Positions 33,179 to 41,238 of a stretch of DNA of 64,000 nt are shown piece after piece. This DNA is from an uncultured Clostridia bacterium (lineage in GTDB: Bacteria > Bacillota > Clostridia > Christensenellales > Borkfalkiaceae), in assembly GCA_944368925.1 (NCBI GenBank), contig CALVXG010000003.1, positions 172,472-236,471 on the forward strand, given 5' to 3'. Position numbers and translations under genes: made by a program. Numbering within the stretch: the first letter of the stretch is position 1; the number at the start of each line of letters is the position of its first letter. The notes beneath the pieces were generated by a model. It made no database searches and was not told where the DNA came from. It saw nothing but the letters and a program-made list of their open reading frames with translations.

Positions 33179-35013
33179 TTTGCTTTCTTCCTCCAAACAG
33201 TAAACAGGACTCCCGCCGCAAGCAACACACCCGAAAGAATCAACGCCGAAGATACGGCGGCTCCTCTGCATCCGCCCGCACTTCCGCCCTCCTCTACACG
33301 GAATGTCACACTTTGGCTGACCAGCCCGATTTCGCCTTCCCTGCGGCACACCAGCACCGCTTCGGTTTCCTCATCATTCAGATAGACCACTTTCGCAGGA
33401 ACGGTTGTCGATTCACCCTTATATGTCAGTGCAGGGATCTCGATCGTCTCGCCGTTCTGAGGCTGCGCTTCTACGGAAATTTCCTGTCCGATCTGCAATT
33501 TTTCTATTTTATCGGAAGCATACCGAGGATCGTCCGTCGTGATGCCCGTCACCCCGTAACGGAACGCTTCCGTCATAGAATCCAAATCATATGTCCACAT
33601 CCACAGCGAATACCCTCTGTCCGCAAACGTACGGAATACGTCCAGATATGCGCTGCTCGTCGTGCCGCTGCCGTATTTGGTGCGGATATTCGTCGCTTTC
33701 AGGCTGCTGTCGATATTGAACGCCATATCGATGCCCGCACCGCGCGTTTTCGCCGCCGTCAGTGCCGTGTCGCCGTCCGTCAGGTACTGCAAAAGCGATA
33801 CCGACGTGTTCGGCAGATACTCCCGCGCAAGATCCAGCTGGTTCTCGTAGAACGAGATCACCACGATCCTGTCCGCCATGTCGTACTGCCGCACCTTCGC
33901 CGCAAACAAAGGTACCAGATCTGTTTCCTTGCCTTTCAGCTCGATAATCATCACCAGCTCATCGTTCCCCGACGAAAGCACCGCGTCGAACACCTCTTCC
34001 AGCGTCGGCACTTTGCACCCGTTCGAGTTCGCAAGATCCAGCGATTTGATCTCTTCCAGCGTCAGCGAATTCACGTTCACGTTCTTCCCGTTGTACGGGA
34101 TCTGGTCGTTGTGGAATACCACGATCTGCCCGTCTTTCGTCAGCCGTATGTCAATCTCCACGTGCGTCGCCCCGATCTTCGCCGCTTCCGCCACCGCTTC
34201 CGCGCTGTTCTCCATGTACAGCATGTGATCGCCCTTGTGCGCCGCCACAAACGGCGTCCGCGTCGTCACCATCGGAAGCCCTTCCGCATCGGTATCCGAA
34301 GCCGCCGCGATCTTCACGAATACCTCGCGCACCGCCGCGGCATCACTCGTGATGATCCCGTACGCCCCCGCTCCGATCGCATCCGCAATCTGCACCGTAC
34401 TTCCGTCCGTCTCCACCCACACGCTCTTGAAACGCGCCTGCAGATATCGCACGTTCTCCGCCGTCGCGTCCGCGTGCGAAAGAACCAGCACCTGTATGCC
34501 CAATACGTTCGCATACCCCATCTCCGCAAGACATTCCGCCTCCGTCGCCGCCGATGCGGGAGCATAATAAAGCGCCGTACCGCTCCGCTGCGAATAGGCC
34601 GAATTCAGGATCGTGATGTCCGAAGACATGACCGCCGCGTCGGCTATCAACTTCTCTTGCGCAAAATTCAGGTACAGCGCCAACGTTTGTTCATCCTTTA
34701 TCGCTCCGATCACCGCGGCCCCCGCAGGCATCTTCGCATACGCATCTTCCAGCAGCTCCAAAACGTTCCCCGATTCGTCCGTCACGTTCAATGTCCCGTC
34801 CTGCGAACTTAAAAGGAATTTCACCGAGGCCACTCCCTCCGCTTCCTGCATCGAGCCGAGTACCTCCGCGCTCGCCGCTTCCAGGATCACCGTCGGCTGT
34901 CCGTACAGCAACGATTCACTCTCCGCTTCCGCGTGCGTCTCTATTCTTAAAAATGGTATCCCGCTCAATACGAACGCCAGCACCGCCACCAAAACCAAAG
35001 GCAGCTTTTTCAT
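33175..35013 (-). CDS. Glycerophosphodiester phosphodiesterase-like surface protein with Cys-Gly anchor
   Basis: 612 residues. Signal peptide MKKLPLVLVAVLAFVLSGIP. Residues 255-530 are a GDPD barrel: AHKGDHMLYMENS (H259, E268), HVEIDIRLTKDGQIVVFHND, then LVMIIELKGKE and GITTDDPRYA. Residues 41-240 look like a second, decayed GDPD half (FKSVWVET, GAGAYGIITSD) without the catalytic motifs. A short Ig-like region is followed by GGCRGAAVSS, a hydrophobic stretch and WRKKAN, the C-terminal anchor form. First gene of the saccharide operon; possible substrates are phosphodiester-linked or glycerol-decorated glycans or teichoic acid. The upstream ribosome binding site AAGGAG is twelve bases from the ATG, slightly long. 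Confidence 0.82.
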   Translation of the reverse strand: MKKLPLVLVAVLAFVLSGIPFLRIETHAEAESESLLYGQPTVILEAASAEVLGSMQEAEGVASVKFLLSSQDGTLNVTDESGNVLELLEDAYAKMPAGAAVIGAIKDEQTLALYLNFAQEKLIADAAVMSSDITILNSAYSQRSGTALYYAPASAATEAECLAEMGYANVLGIQVLVLSHADATAENVRYLQARFKSVWVETDGSTVQIADAIGAGAYGIITSDAAAVREVFVKIAAASDTDAEGLPMVTTRTPFVAAHKGDHMLYMENSAEAVAEAAKIGATHVEIDIRLTKDGQIVVFHNDQIPYNGKNVNVNSLTLEEIKSLDLANSNGCKVPTLEEVFDAVLSSGNDELVMIIELKGKETDLVPLFAAKVRQYDMADRIVVISFYENQLDLAREYLPNTSVSLLQYLTDGDTALTAAKTRGAGIDMAFNIDSSLKATNIRTKYGSGTTSSAYLDVFRTFADRGYSLWMWTYDLDSMTEAFRYGVTGITTDDPRYASDKIEKLQIGQEISVEAQPQNGETIEIPALTYKGESTTVPAKVVYLNDEETEAVLVCRREGEIGLVSQSVTFRVEEGGSAGGCRGAAVSSALILSGVLLAAGVLFTVWRKKAN

Positions 35014-35052
35014 ATACCGATTCTGCTCCTTATAACTTTTTCTTACACCCTT

Positions 35053-35081
35053 ATTATAACGCGATCTTCCTTTACTAACAA
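35053..35081 (-). promoter_or_regulatory. Promoter of the 20-35 kb saccharide operon
   Basis: TTGTTA (35076-35081), 17-bp spacer, TATAAT (35053-35058) on the minus strand, 40 bp before the first start codon. Confidence 0.7.
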
Positions 35082-35175
35082 TGAATAATTTTATGGAAAA
35101 ATTGCACTATCTTTCGATTTCATTGTTAAAAATTCCCTATTTATGATATTAATTTAAGAACAAGTGATCGAATTG

Positions 35176-35189
35176 TGAAAACGTTTCCA
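35176..35189. promoter_or_regulatory. cre-like catabolite control site
   Basis: TGAAAACGTTTCCA matches the CcpA consensus TGWAARCGYTWNCW in all positions by eye and lies just upstream of the -35 of the AraC gene at 35262. It is also 95 bp upstream of the saccharide operon's -35, so it could act on either. Confidence 0.6.
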
Positions 35190-35197
35190 CATTTGCA

Positions 35198-35226
35198 TTG
35201 ACAGAATAAATGCTTTGCTGTATAAT
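35198..35226 (+). promoter_or_regulatory. Consensus promoter of the AraC regulator at 35262
   Basis: TTGACA (35198-35203), 17-bp spacer, TATAAT (35221-35226): both boxes are consensus. Confidence 0.85.
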
Positions 35227-35261
35227 GATCCCGAAAAAATAAATTTCTCCCGAGGTCTGCC

Positions 35262-36077
35262 ATGAACGATAAAATCAACCCCTTCGAGAGCATTAAACCC
35301 AAAATTTTAGAGGCCGGCTGCGACAGCGTCGACAGCTCCTGGCACCGCTTCGTCGCCTTCTTCCCCTACTACCGCATCTATTACATCGTCAGCGGCCACG
35401 CCGTCATCTTCTTAGAAAACAACAAAATGCTCGAACTTGTCCCCGGAAATCTCTATTTTATCCCCGCTTTTTCTCTCTTCGACGCACACTGCGACCAGAT
35501 TTTAAAACATTATTGGGTTCACTTCAACCTCGATATCACCACCGCAAGCTACCTCTCCGTCTTCCAGACAAAAAATATCGTCCCCGCACTCCCCATCGAC
35601 GAACCCGTCATCGAACTGCTCACCCAAATCGTCCGAAAACCAGACAAGGGCATCTCTGACCTGCTCGCCAGCGAAGGTCTCCTCCGCTTCCTCCTCTCTA
35701 AATTCCTCCCCGAAGACAGCGACGCCCTCTACGCCAGCTCTGCCCGCTTCGTCCCCGTCCTCAAATACATCGACGACAATATCCAAAACCAGATCTCCAA
35801 TACCAAACTCAGCGAACTCATGTACGTCAGCACGACCTACTTCAGCAGCCTGTTCACCAAACAGTTCAAAATCTCCCCGCAACAGTATATCCTCCAAAAA
35901 CGCCTCAATATGGCCATCTCCATGCTCTTCGAAAGCAACCGCAGCGTCCGCGAAATCGCCTACGCCTGCGGCTTCGAAAGCGAAAATTACTTCAACCGCC
36001 AGTTCAGAAAACTCACCGGCATGCCCCCCGGAAAATACAGAAAAATTTCACAGAACCTCAACCTTTCGCGCCGCTAA
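35262..36077 (+). CDS. AraC family transcriptional regulator
   Basis: 271 residues. Cupin-type N-terminal domain (FFPYYRIYYIVSGHAVIFLENNKMLELVPGNLYFIPAF). HTH pair at the end (LSELMYVSTTYFSSLFTKQFKISPQQY and SVREIAYACGFESENYFNRQFRKLTGMPPGKYR). It diverges from the saccharide operon that begins at 35013, sits under a consensus promoter with a cre-like site, and ends with a GC-rich hairpin. The likely role is sugar-responsive activation of the operon on its left; catabolite repression would limit the activator when better sugars are present. Confidence 0.9.
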   Translation: MNDKINPFESIKPKILEAGCDSVDSSWHRFVAFFPYYRIYYIVSGHAVIFLENNKMLELVPGNLYFIPAFSLFDAHCDQILKHYWVHFNLDITTASYLSVFQTKNIVPALPIDEPVIELLTQIVRKPDKGISDLLASEGLLRFLLSKFLPEDSDALYASSARFVPVLKYIDDNIQNQISNTKLSELMYVSTTYFSSLFTKQFKISPQQYILQKRLNMAISMLFESNRSVREIAYACGFESENYFNRQFRKLTGMPPGKYRKISQNLNLSRR

Positions 36078-36083
36078 TAAACC

Positions 36084-36116
36084 GCCGCCGCCCGCGCTTT
36101 CTGCGCGGGCGGCGGC
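36084..36116 (+). terminator. Hairpin after the AraC gene
   Basis: Perfect 14-bp stem (36084-36097, 36103-36116) seven bases after the stop, with only a short T-run. The remaining 36117-36303 holds two imperfect inverted repeats (about 36174-36208 and 36238-36264) and no gene. Confidence 0.6.
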
Positions 36117-36303
36117 CTTTGGGTTTTAAAGACAGGACGATCTGTCGGAAAAAGGGTGCTTTGCGCGGGGACTTGCCGCATTTCCGCGCAAAGCGGAAAA
36201 GTGCGGCAGACTGGAAAATTTTTCCGTCAATACAAGAGGCGGGATCGCATAAAGCGCTCCCGCCCCTTTACAAAAGAAAAAACATATCCGTGATACAAAA
36301 AAA

Positions 36304-36336
36304 GCGCCGCAGCGCGGATATTCCGCGCTGCGGCGC
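36304..36336. terminator. Bidirectional terminator after the GH106-like gene
   Basis: Perfect 15-bp stem (36304-36318, 36322-36336). It has A-run before it and CGTTTTTTG after it, so it gives a T-run on both strands. Confidence 0.8.
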
Positions 36337-36361
36337 CGTTTTTTGTCTTGGACTGTCTTTT

Positions 36362-39172
36362 TTATTTGGACACGATCCGTTCGATCTTCGTGATGCCGAA
36401 CGGGAACGTCTTATAGGCGGGATCGAACCATTGGCTCTTGCCGTCTTTCCAGCTCATGCTCATCGTGAAGCTGAACGGGGACACCCCGTCCTTTTCGTTG
36501 GCTTTGAGATGGAACGGCCCGAACATGTTGCGCAGGCTCGCCGTGACTTTGAGCGCGACTTTGTTCGTGCCCTTTTTCCATTCGACTTCCGTGCTGTCAC
36601 CGAGCGCACACTTGTACTCTTTCCCGTTCACCGTGAAATGCACCGTCATGTAATCGCCCGTAAAGCGCAGGAGGGAGCGCCCGTCCTCTTCCGATTCGAT
36701 CTGCGCTTCGAACTCCGCGTCGCCCGCAAAGAATGCGTAGCCCTGCCCCGCGATATCCTTTACCGACGGCGTGTGCGTGCAGGCCGCCAGACGGCGCTGC
36801 GCGTCCGTCTCGAATCTGCCGCGCAGATAGACGGGGTAAATATAGGTGTCGTACACGAGGCAGTTACGCACGCTTTCCGTCGCTTCGGGATCGAAAAGCG
36901 CGAAACGCACCTCGGGTTTTTGGTAAAAATCAACCGAATAGGTGAATTCGTTTTCACCCTCGCGGAGAAGATCTGAAATGTCTGCCTCTTCGAACAGCAT
37001 GTCGAACGCGCTCTGCCCGAACGACAGTTCCTTTCCGTTCAGACGGAATTCTCCGCCCCTGTCCTTTTCGCGCATCAGCCGCACCGCGACCTTGTCTTTG
37101 ACCGGAAACGCATAGCGTACGTACAATTTCCCGCGGTAATCTTTGCGGATCAAGTCTTCCGTCACTTCGCTGAAATACCGCTTCTCCCCGTACGTCTTGC
37201 CGTCCGTCGAGATCTGCACGAAATCCAGCGTCAGATTGTTCTCCCCGATCTTCACAAAACGGAAAAGATCGGTGACGTCCTCCGCTTTTCCCGCCGAAAA
37301 CACGCTTTCCCGCGCGTCCCTGTCCGCAAGCAGAACCGCGCTCTCTTCCGCCGCAAGCTCCAAAACGCCCTCTGTCTTTTCCTCGCGCAGCGTGACGGGA
37401 TTTAGCTTCGTGTACTTCCCTTCCAGCTCGATCTTCGACGTATTCTCGCTCTCGTTGAAAAGATACAGCATCGCAAAGTTTTTGCCCTTGCGGAAGGTGT
37501 ATTCCACGGGCACGCTCGCCTTGAATTTCACCGCGCCGTCCGCCGCAATTTCGTCCAGCGTCGCATTCTGCCGCAAGAACGAATAATCGTCTTTCTTTCC
37601 GTCCGTGTACTGCGGAATTCCGTCAAACAGACAGATCTTTCCGCCCTGCGCCGCGTATTCCTGCAAAATTTTCTTCGTCGAAGCGTACAGATTGGACAGG
37701 TACGGCACGATCACATACTTGTACTTCATGCGGCCAAACGCCAGCGCGCTCCCTTCCGCATGCCCGTGACGGCTCAGAAGCGATTCGTCCCCCAAATGAT
37801 AGGCAATGCCTTTCTCCTTGAGAATCGACTGCAATTCCATAAGACGTATATCGAAAATACGCGCCTTTTCCTCGTCGTCGCGCTTGTACTGCAAGTACAC
37901 GCTCGAAAGCGGACTGATCACCAGCGCGTTCACCTGCTCGTCACTGTTGGACAAAAGATACCCCAAATGCGTGAAATAATCGTTGAAATCCGCAAAATCG
38001 TCCCGCCAGGGCATATGCTCCGAAAAGCAAGGCGGATGATCGTATTTTCCCTGCTCCGCCAGGCTGTACGAGTAAAGATGATGGCACATCATCGTCACGC
38101 CGCGCACAAACTGCCCGTCGCCGATCGCCCGCAGACGGCGCGGCGGCGTGTCGTACCCGCTGCAACCGAACGTCTCCGTCAGCGCCTGCCGCTTCCCGAG
38201 CTGCTCGCGCGCACTCCCCAGCTGCTTCGCCGACAGCCGCGCCGAAAAACTGTCCGCAAGATCGTCGATCGCGGGAATCGTCTCATATTCGTACGTCTCC
38301 GTAACTCCCGCGCCGCCCCACATCTGTGTGAACAGCCAGCTCTCTTCCACACTGTGTCCCGTCAGCGCACATCCGTGCCCTTCACACCAGTCGTACAAAC
38401 GCTTGTAAAAATTCCGCACGTACACGCTGTGTATCAGCTTGTAATACCGCTCACGGTATGCAAAATCTTCCTCTTTGTCAAAAAACAAATGAATCAGCCC
38501 GTCGCGCAGCTCTTCCCCGTACATCGCCCTGTACTCGTCGTCCAGAACCACCGAGTACGGCGTCGCATAACGGTAATATTGCGGTTCGTCCGTGAAAAAT
38601 CCCGCAAATTCCTTGCCGAATCTGTCCTTGAACCGTTCATAATACTTTTCATACGTCAGTCCGATGAACTGGTCCATCACCGCAGGATTCAGAATGTCCG
38701 TGTTCGCGGGAGAATAGTTCAGCTTCACCGAATATACCTTTCTGCCCTTTGCCGCGTCCGCCGTATCAATCCGCTCGAATCCGCTGCCCTCCGCCGCAAA
38801 ACTCGCCATCGCTTCGCCGTCAAAGCCCTCTTCCAACGTCAGATACGTCGCAAGATTTTTCTTGTCCTTGAGCAGCTCCCCGCCGACAAACCCGCTCGGC
38901 CAGCCGTTTTCATCGTACACCCACGCGCGCATGTTCAGCTCTTTCGCCTTGTCCAGGCACGCCTCCACACACGCAAACCACTTTTCGCCCAGATACGGCG
39001 TCTTCAGCCCCGTCCGCGCGTGCATGATGAAGCCGCCCAAATGCCGCTTTTTCATCGCCACGATCTGCTTTAAAAGCGCGTCGATCTCCAGCTCGTTGTT
39101 CCAGCTCCAGAACGGGATCCCCGCATATTCTTTCAGATCTGCACTCTTAATCTCTTCTATGATGTCTTTCAT
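36362..39172 (-). CDS. GH106-like glycoside hydrolase (alpha-L-rhamnosidase family)
   Basis: 936 residues from MKDIIEEIKSADLKEYAG, after GAAGGGTGCGGA. The N-terminal barrel begins with IPFWSWNNELEIDALLKQIVAMKKRHLGGFIMHARTGL and AWVYDENGWPSGFVGG (residues 19-98), the characteristic opening of the GH106 and related group. EFAGFFTDEP, LTGHSVEESW, ETFGCSGYDTPPRRLRAIGDGQFVRGV and MMCHHLYSY carry the likely acidic active-site residues. A Rossmann-like and beta-sandwich C-terminus follows (YVIVPYLSNL, FRLNGKELSFGQ, FTGDYMTVHFTVNGKE). No signal peptide. It is separated from the LacI-RpiB unit by a hairpin, so it may depend on read-through. Rhamnosidase is the family-based guess; the assignment to GH106 itself needs a profile search. 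Confidence 0.75.
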   Translation of the reverse strand: MKDIIEEIKSADLKEYAGIPFWSWNNELEIDALLKQIVAMKKRHLGGFIMHARTGLKTPYLGEKWFACVEACLDKAKELNMRAWVYDENGWPSGFVGGELLKDKKNLATYLTLEEGFDGEAMASFAAEGSGFERIDTADAAKGRKVYSVKLNYSPANTDILNPAVMDQFIGLTYEKYYERFKDRFGKEFAGFFTDEPQYYRYATPYSVVLDDEYRAMYGEELRDGLIHLFFDKEEDFAYRERYYKLIHSVYVRNFYKRLYDWCEGHGCALTGHSVEESWLFTQMWGGAGVTETYEYETIPAIDDLADSFSARLSAKQLGSAREQLGKRQALTETFGCSGYDTPPRRLRAIGDGQFVRGVTMMCHHLYSYSLAEQGKYDHPPCFSEHMPWRDDFADFNDYFTHLGYLLSNSDEQVNALVISPLSSVYLQYKRDDEEKARIFDIRLMELQSILKEKGIAYHLGDESLLSRHGHAEGSALAFGRMKYKYVIVPYLSNLYASTKKILQEYAAQGGKICLFDGIPQYTDGKKDDYSFLRQNATLDEIAADGAVKFKASVPVEYTFRKGKNFAMLYLFNESENTSKIELEGKYTKLNPVTLREEKTEGVLELAAEESAVLLADRDARESVFSAGKAEDVTDLFRFVKIGENNLTLDFVQISTDGKTYGEKRYFSEVTEDLIRKDYRGKLYVRYAFPVKDKVAVRLMREKDRGGEFRLNGKELSFGQSAFDMLFEEADISDLLREGENEFTYSVDFYQKPEVRFALFDPEATESVRNCLVYDTYIYPVYLRGRFETDAQRRLAACTHTPSVKDIAGQGYAFFAGDAEFEAQIESEEDGRSLLRFTGDYMTVHFTVNGKEYKCALGDSTEVEWKKGTNKVALKVTASLRNMFGPFHLKANEKDGVSPFSFTMSMSWKDGKSQWFDPAYKTFPFGITKIERIVSK

Positions 39173-39214
39173 TCCGCACCCTTCTTTGTCTTTTTTCAAA
39201 CTTTTCTCGCAGAG

Positions 39215-39249
39215 AAAGCCGCCGCAAAGCACCGCTTTGCGGCGGCTTT
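39215..39249 (-). terminator. Hairpin between RpiB-like and GH106-like genes
   Basis: Perfect stem of about 16 bp (39215-39230, 39234-39249), with TTTCTCTG after it in the leftward direction, so a partial terminator. Confidence 0.6.
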
Positions 39250-39279
39250 TACGGCTTTTGCCGCAACTTTTAAAATTTA

Positions 39280-39858
39280 TCAGAGATTGTCGGGTTTGTC
39301 TTCCAGCTTCAGATCGAAATCGCCCAGCTTTTTGACCTTGAACCCGTTCTTTTTGTACTCTTCGTAGTTGAACGCTTCCAGCTCGTCGATCGCCAGTTTG
39401 TGGAATTCATAGAAATTGTGCCACCATTCGTAGCCCGAACCCAAATGCGCGTTCAGATAGACGTCCACAATGTCTTTCGCCATCTGCGGCGCCACATAGA
39501 ACGCCCCCATCGCCAGAACGTTGACCCCGTTGCCCGTGATCGCACGCAGCGCCGCAGGCACGCTCTCCACCACGCCCGCATGCACGTGCGGACATTTGCT
39601 CGCCGCAATGTGGATCCCCATGCCCGTGCCGCAGAAGATCAGTGCGCGCTCAAATTCCCGCTCCGCAATCATGCTTCCCACGCGAAGCCCTACACGGTGA
39701 AACATCAGATCGGTATCCTTCGGATCGCTGTCTTTCTTCACGCCTACGTCCGTGACCTTCCAGCCCTTGGATGTCAGATACTCCACAACCACCTCTTTGA
39801 GGGGAAATCCCGCAAAATCCGCGCCTACCAGAATCTCTTTGTCCGCAATCGTTTTCAT
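39280..39858 (-). CDS. RpiB/LacA/LacB-family sugar-phosphate isomerase
   Basis: 192 residues from MKTIADKEILVGADF, after AAAGGAGTAAAAAA. The fold is clear: VGADFAGFPLKEVVVEYL at the N-terminus, RALIFCGTGMGIHIAASKCPHVHAGVVESVPAAL in the middle (the Cys of FCGTGMG is the expected catalytic residue), and NVLAMGAF. In RpiB the first motif usually reads DHAG; here it is ADFAG, without His, so the substrate may not be ribose-5-phosphate. It follows the LacI gene by 59 bp, so the regulator may answer to the sugar phosphate it handles. Confidence 0.8.
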   Translation of the reverse strand: MKTIADKEILVGADFAGFPLKEVVVEYLTSKGWKVTDVGVKKDSDPKDTDLMFHRVGLRVGSMIAEREFERALIFCGTGMGIHIAASKCPHVHAGVVESVPAALRAITGNGVNVLAMGAFYVAPQMAKDIVDVYLNAHLGSGYEWWHNFYEFHKLAIDELEAFNYEEYKKNGFKVKKLGDFDLKLEDKPDNL

Positions 39859-39917
39859 TTTTTTACTCCTTTCTTTTCTGTCTTTTTTATCTGCCACAGG
39901 CCCCGCCTTTTCGGCGC

Positions 39918-40934
39918 TCAGCCCTCCGCTTTTCCTTTTTCGTCCGCACTCTGCCCGTACTGCGTACTGCGCCGCGCAATAAATTTCGCGTGCAGGTCGG
40001 TATCTTCTTCCGCTCCGACCCCCGCGATATACTCGACGTACAGCCGCGCTTCTTTCTCCGTGTCCGTCGCCACCGTCGAAAGCTCCGGATCGAACGCCTC
40101 CGCCAGACGTATGTTGTCAAACCCCATCACCGCCGTGTCCTCGGGGATCCGCTTTCCGCCCCGCCTCCACGCGTGCATAAAGCCCAACGCCATCATGTCG
40201 TTCAGACACAGCACCGCGTCTGCCCTGCGCCCGCTCTTTAAAAGCCGCTCCGCCGCACTCTGTCCCACCGCAAACGCATCGCGGATCGGATACTCCCCGC
40301 CGAGAATATCTTCCTCACTCACCGCGTGCCCGCGCTCGGCCATATATTTGCAGAAATACGGGATCCTGCGGTCGTTCACCGCAAAATCGCCCGTCACCCC
40401 CGCCACAAACAAAATTTTCTCCGCCCCGCGGCGCAAGAGAAGATCCAACGCTTCCCGTATCGCCCCGTCGTACGAAAGCGTCATGCGAAAATCTGTCTCG
40501 CCGTCGTCCGCCCGTATCAGCTTCGCCCCGATCTCCTTAAGCATCTTTTTGTACCGCTCCGGAAAGGGCGACGAGTAATTCACCACCCCCGCAACACGAT
40601 TGGATATCACTTCCTCCAAAACTTCCGGCATCTCGTCCCCGTATGCCTTGAAAACAGACAATATGTAACCGTATTTCTTCGCCTCACGGATCATCGCTTC
40701 CACAACCTGCAAATAGTACGGGTTGGACAGCTCCGGCACTATGATCGCCACACGGTTGCTCTTGCGGCTGACCAGCCCCGACGCAATCCGGTTGGGTATG
40801 TACCCCGTCTCCTCGATCACTTTCTGCACGCGCCGCCGCGTCTTCTCCGCCACATATCCTTTCCCGCTCACGACGCGCGTCACCGTCATGGAAGATACGC
40901 CTGCCAGCCGCGCTACCTCTTCCCTGTCAACCAT
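39918..40934 (-). CDS. LacI family transcriptional regulator
   Basis: 338 residues from MVDREEVARLAGVSS, after GGAAGGGAGGAAGCGG. The N-terminal HTH is standard (REEVARLAGVSSMTVTRVVSGKGYVAEKTRRRV), followed by the hinge YIPNRIASGLVSRKSNRVA and a periplasmic-binding-protein-like effector domain (VAIIVPELSNPYYLQVVEAMI, VLCLNDMMALGFMHAWRRGGKRIPEDTAVMGFDN). It heads a unit with the RpiB-like isomerase. Its own promoter has a consensus -35 and a palindromic operator over the -10 (40990-41033), so it represses itself. Confidence 0.93.
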   Translation of the reverse strand: MVDREEVARLAGVSSMTVTRVVSGKGYVAEKTRRRVQKVIEETGYIPNRIASGLVSRKSNRVAIIVPELSNPYYLQVVEAMIREAKKYGYILSVFKAYGDEMPEVLEEVISNRVAGVVNYSSPFPERYKKMLKEIGAKLIRADDGETDFRMTLSYDGAIREALDLLLRRGAEKILFVAGVTGDFAVNDRRIPYFCKYMAERGHAVSEEDILGGEYPIRDAFAVGQSAAERLLKSGRRADAVLCLNDMMALGFMHAWRRGGKRIPEDTAVMGFDNIRLAEAFDPELSTVATDTEKEARLYVEYIAGVGAEEDTDLHAKFIARRSTQYGQSADEKGKAEG

Positions 40935-40989
40935 CCGCTTCCTCCCTTCCGTTTTCACGCGCCGCCTTTCGCATCGGCAATTTCCTCTT

Positions 40990-41033
40990 TATGTTCACGA
41001 GAACATAATAGCACCGACCCGCCCGCTTGTCAA
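40990..41033 (-). promoter_or_regulatory. Promoter with LacI operator
   Basis: TTGACA (41028-41033), 17-bp spacer and TATTAT (41005-41010) on the minus strand. TATGTTCACGAGAACATA (40990-41007) is an 18-bp palindrome with one mismatched pair and a central CG, as in LacI-family operators. It overlaps the -10 end, so binding would block transcription of the regulator gene. Confidence 0.8.
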
Positions 41034-41110
41034 TGCTTTTTTAAAAATTTTTTGCGGAATTTTTGTGAAATGATACGCGGCCTTTTCTCCTTCGCAAGCG
41101 AAAATATGAA

Positions 41111-41204
41111 GGCGTTCCCCGCAAGTTTTGCGGGGAACGCCCCAAATTTGTTTTTCACAAGCGGCCCTCCCTTATCCGCGCAATTTTGCGCGGATAAGGG
41201 AGGG
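41111..41204 (-). terminator. Tandem long hairpins after the GH78-like gene
   Basis: Perfect 14-bp stem (41111-41124, 41128-41141) and perfect 19-bp stem (41165-41183, 41186-41204), in the 3' region of the leftward gene ending at 41239 and upstream of the LacI promoter. Confidence 0.65.
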
Positions 41205-41238
41205 TTTTGCTCACAAAATACAGATACGTCTGTGCATT

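Noticed and set aside
22871-33290. LPXTG sortase signal at the ends of the surface proteins
   Set aside because: No LPXTG-like sequence is present; the ends have a Cys-Gly form instead.
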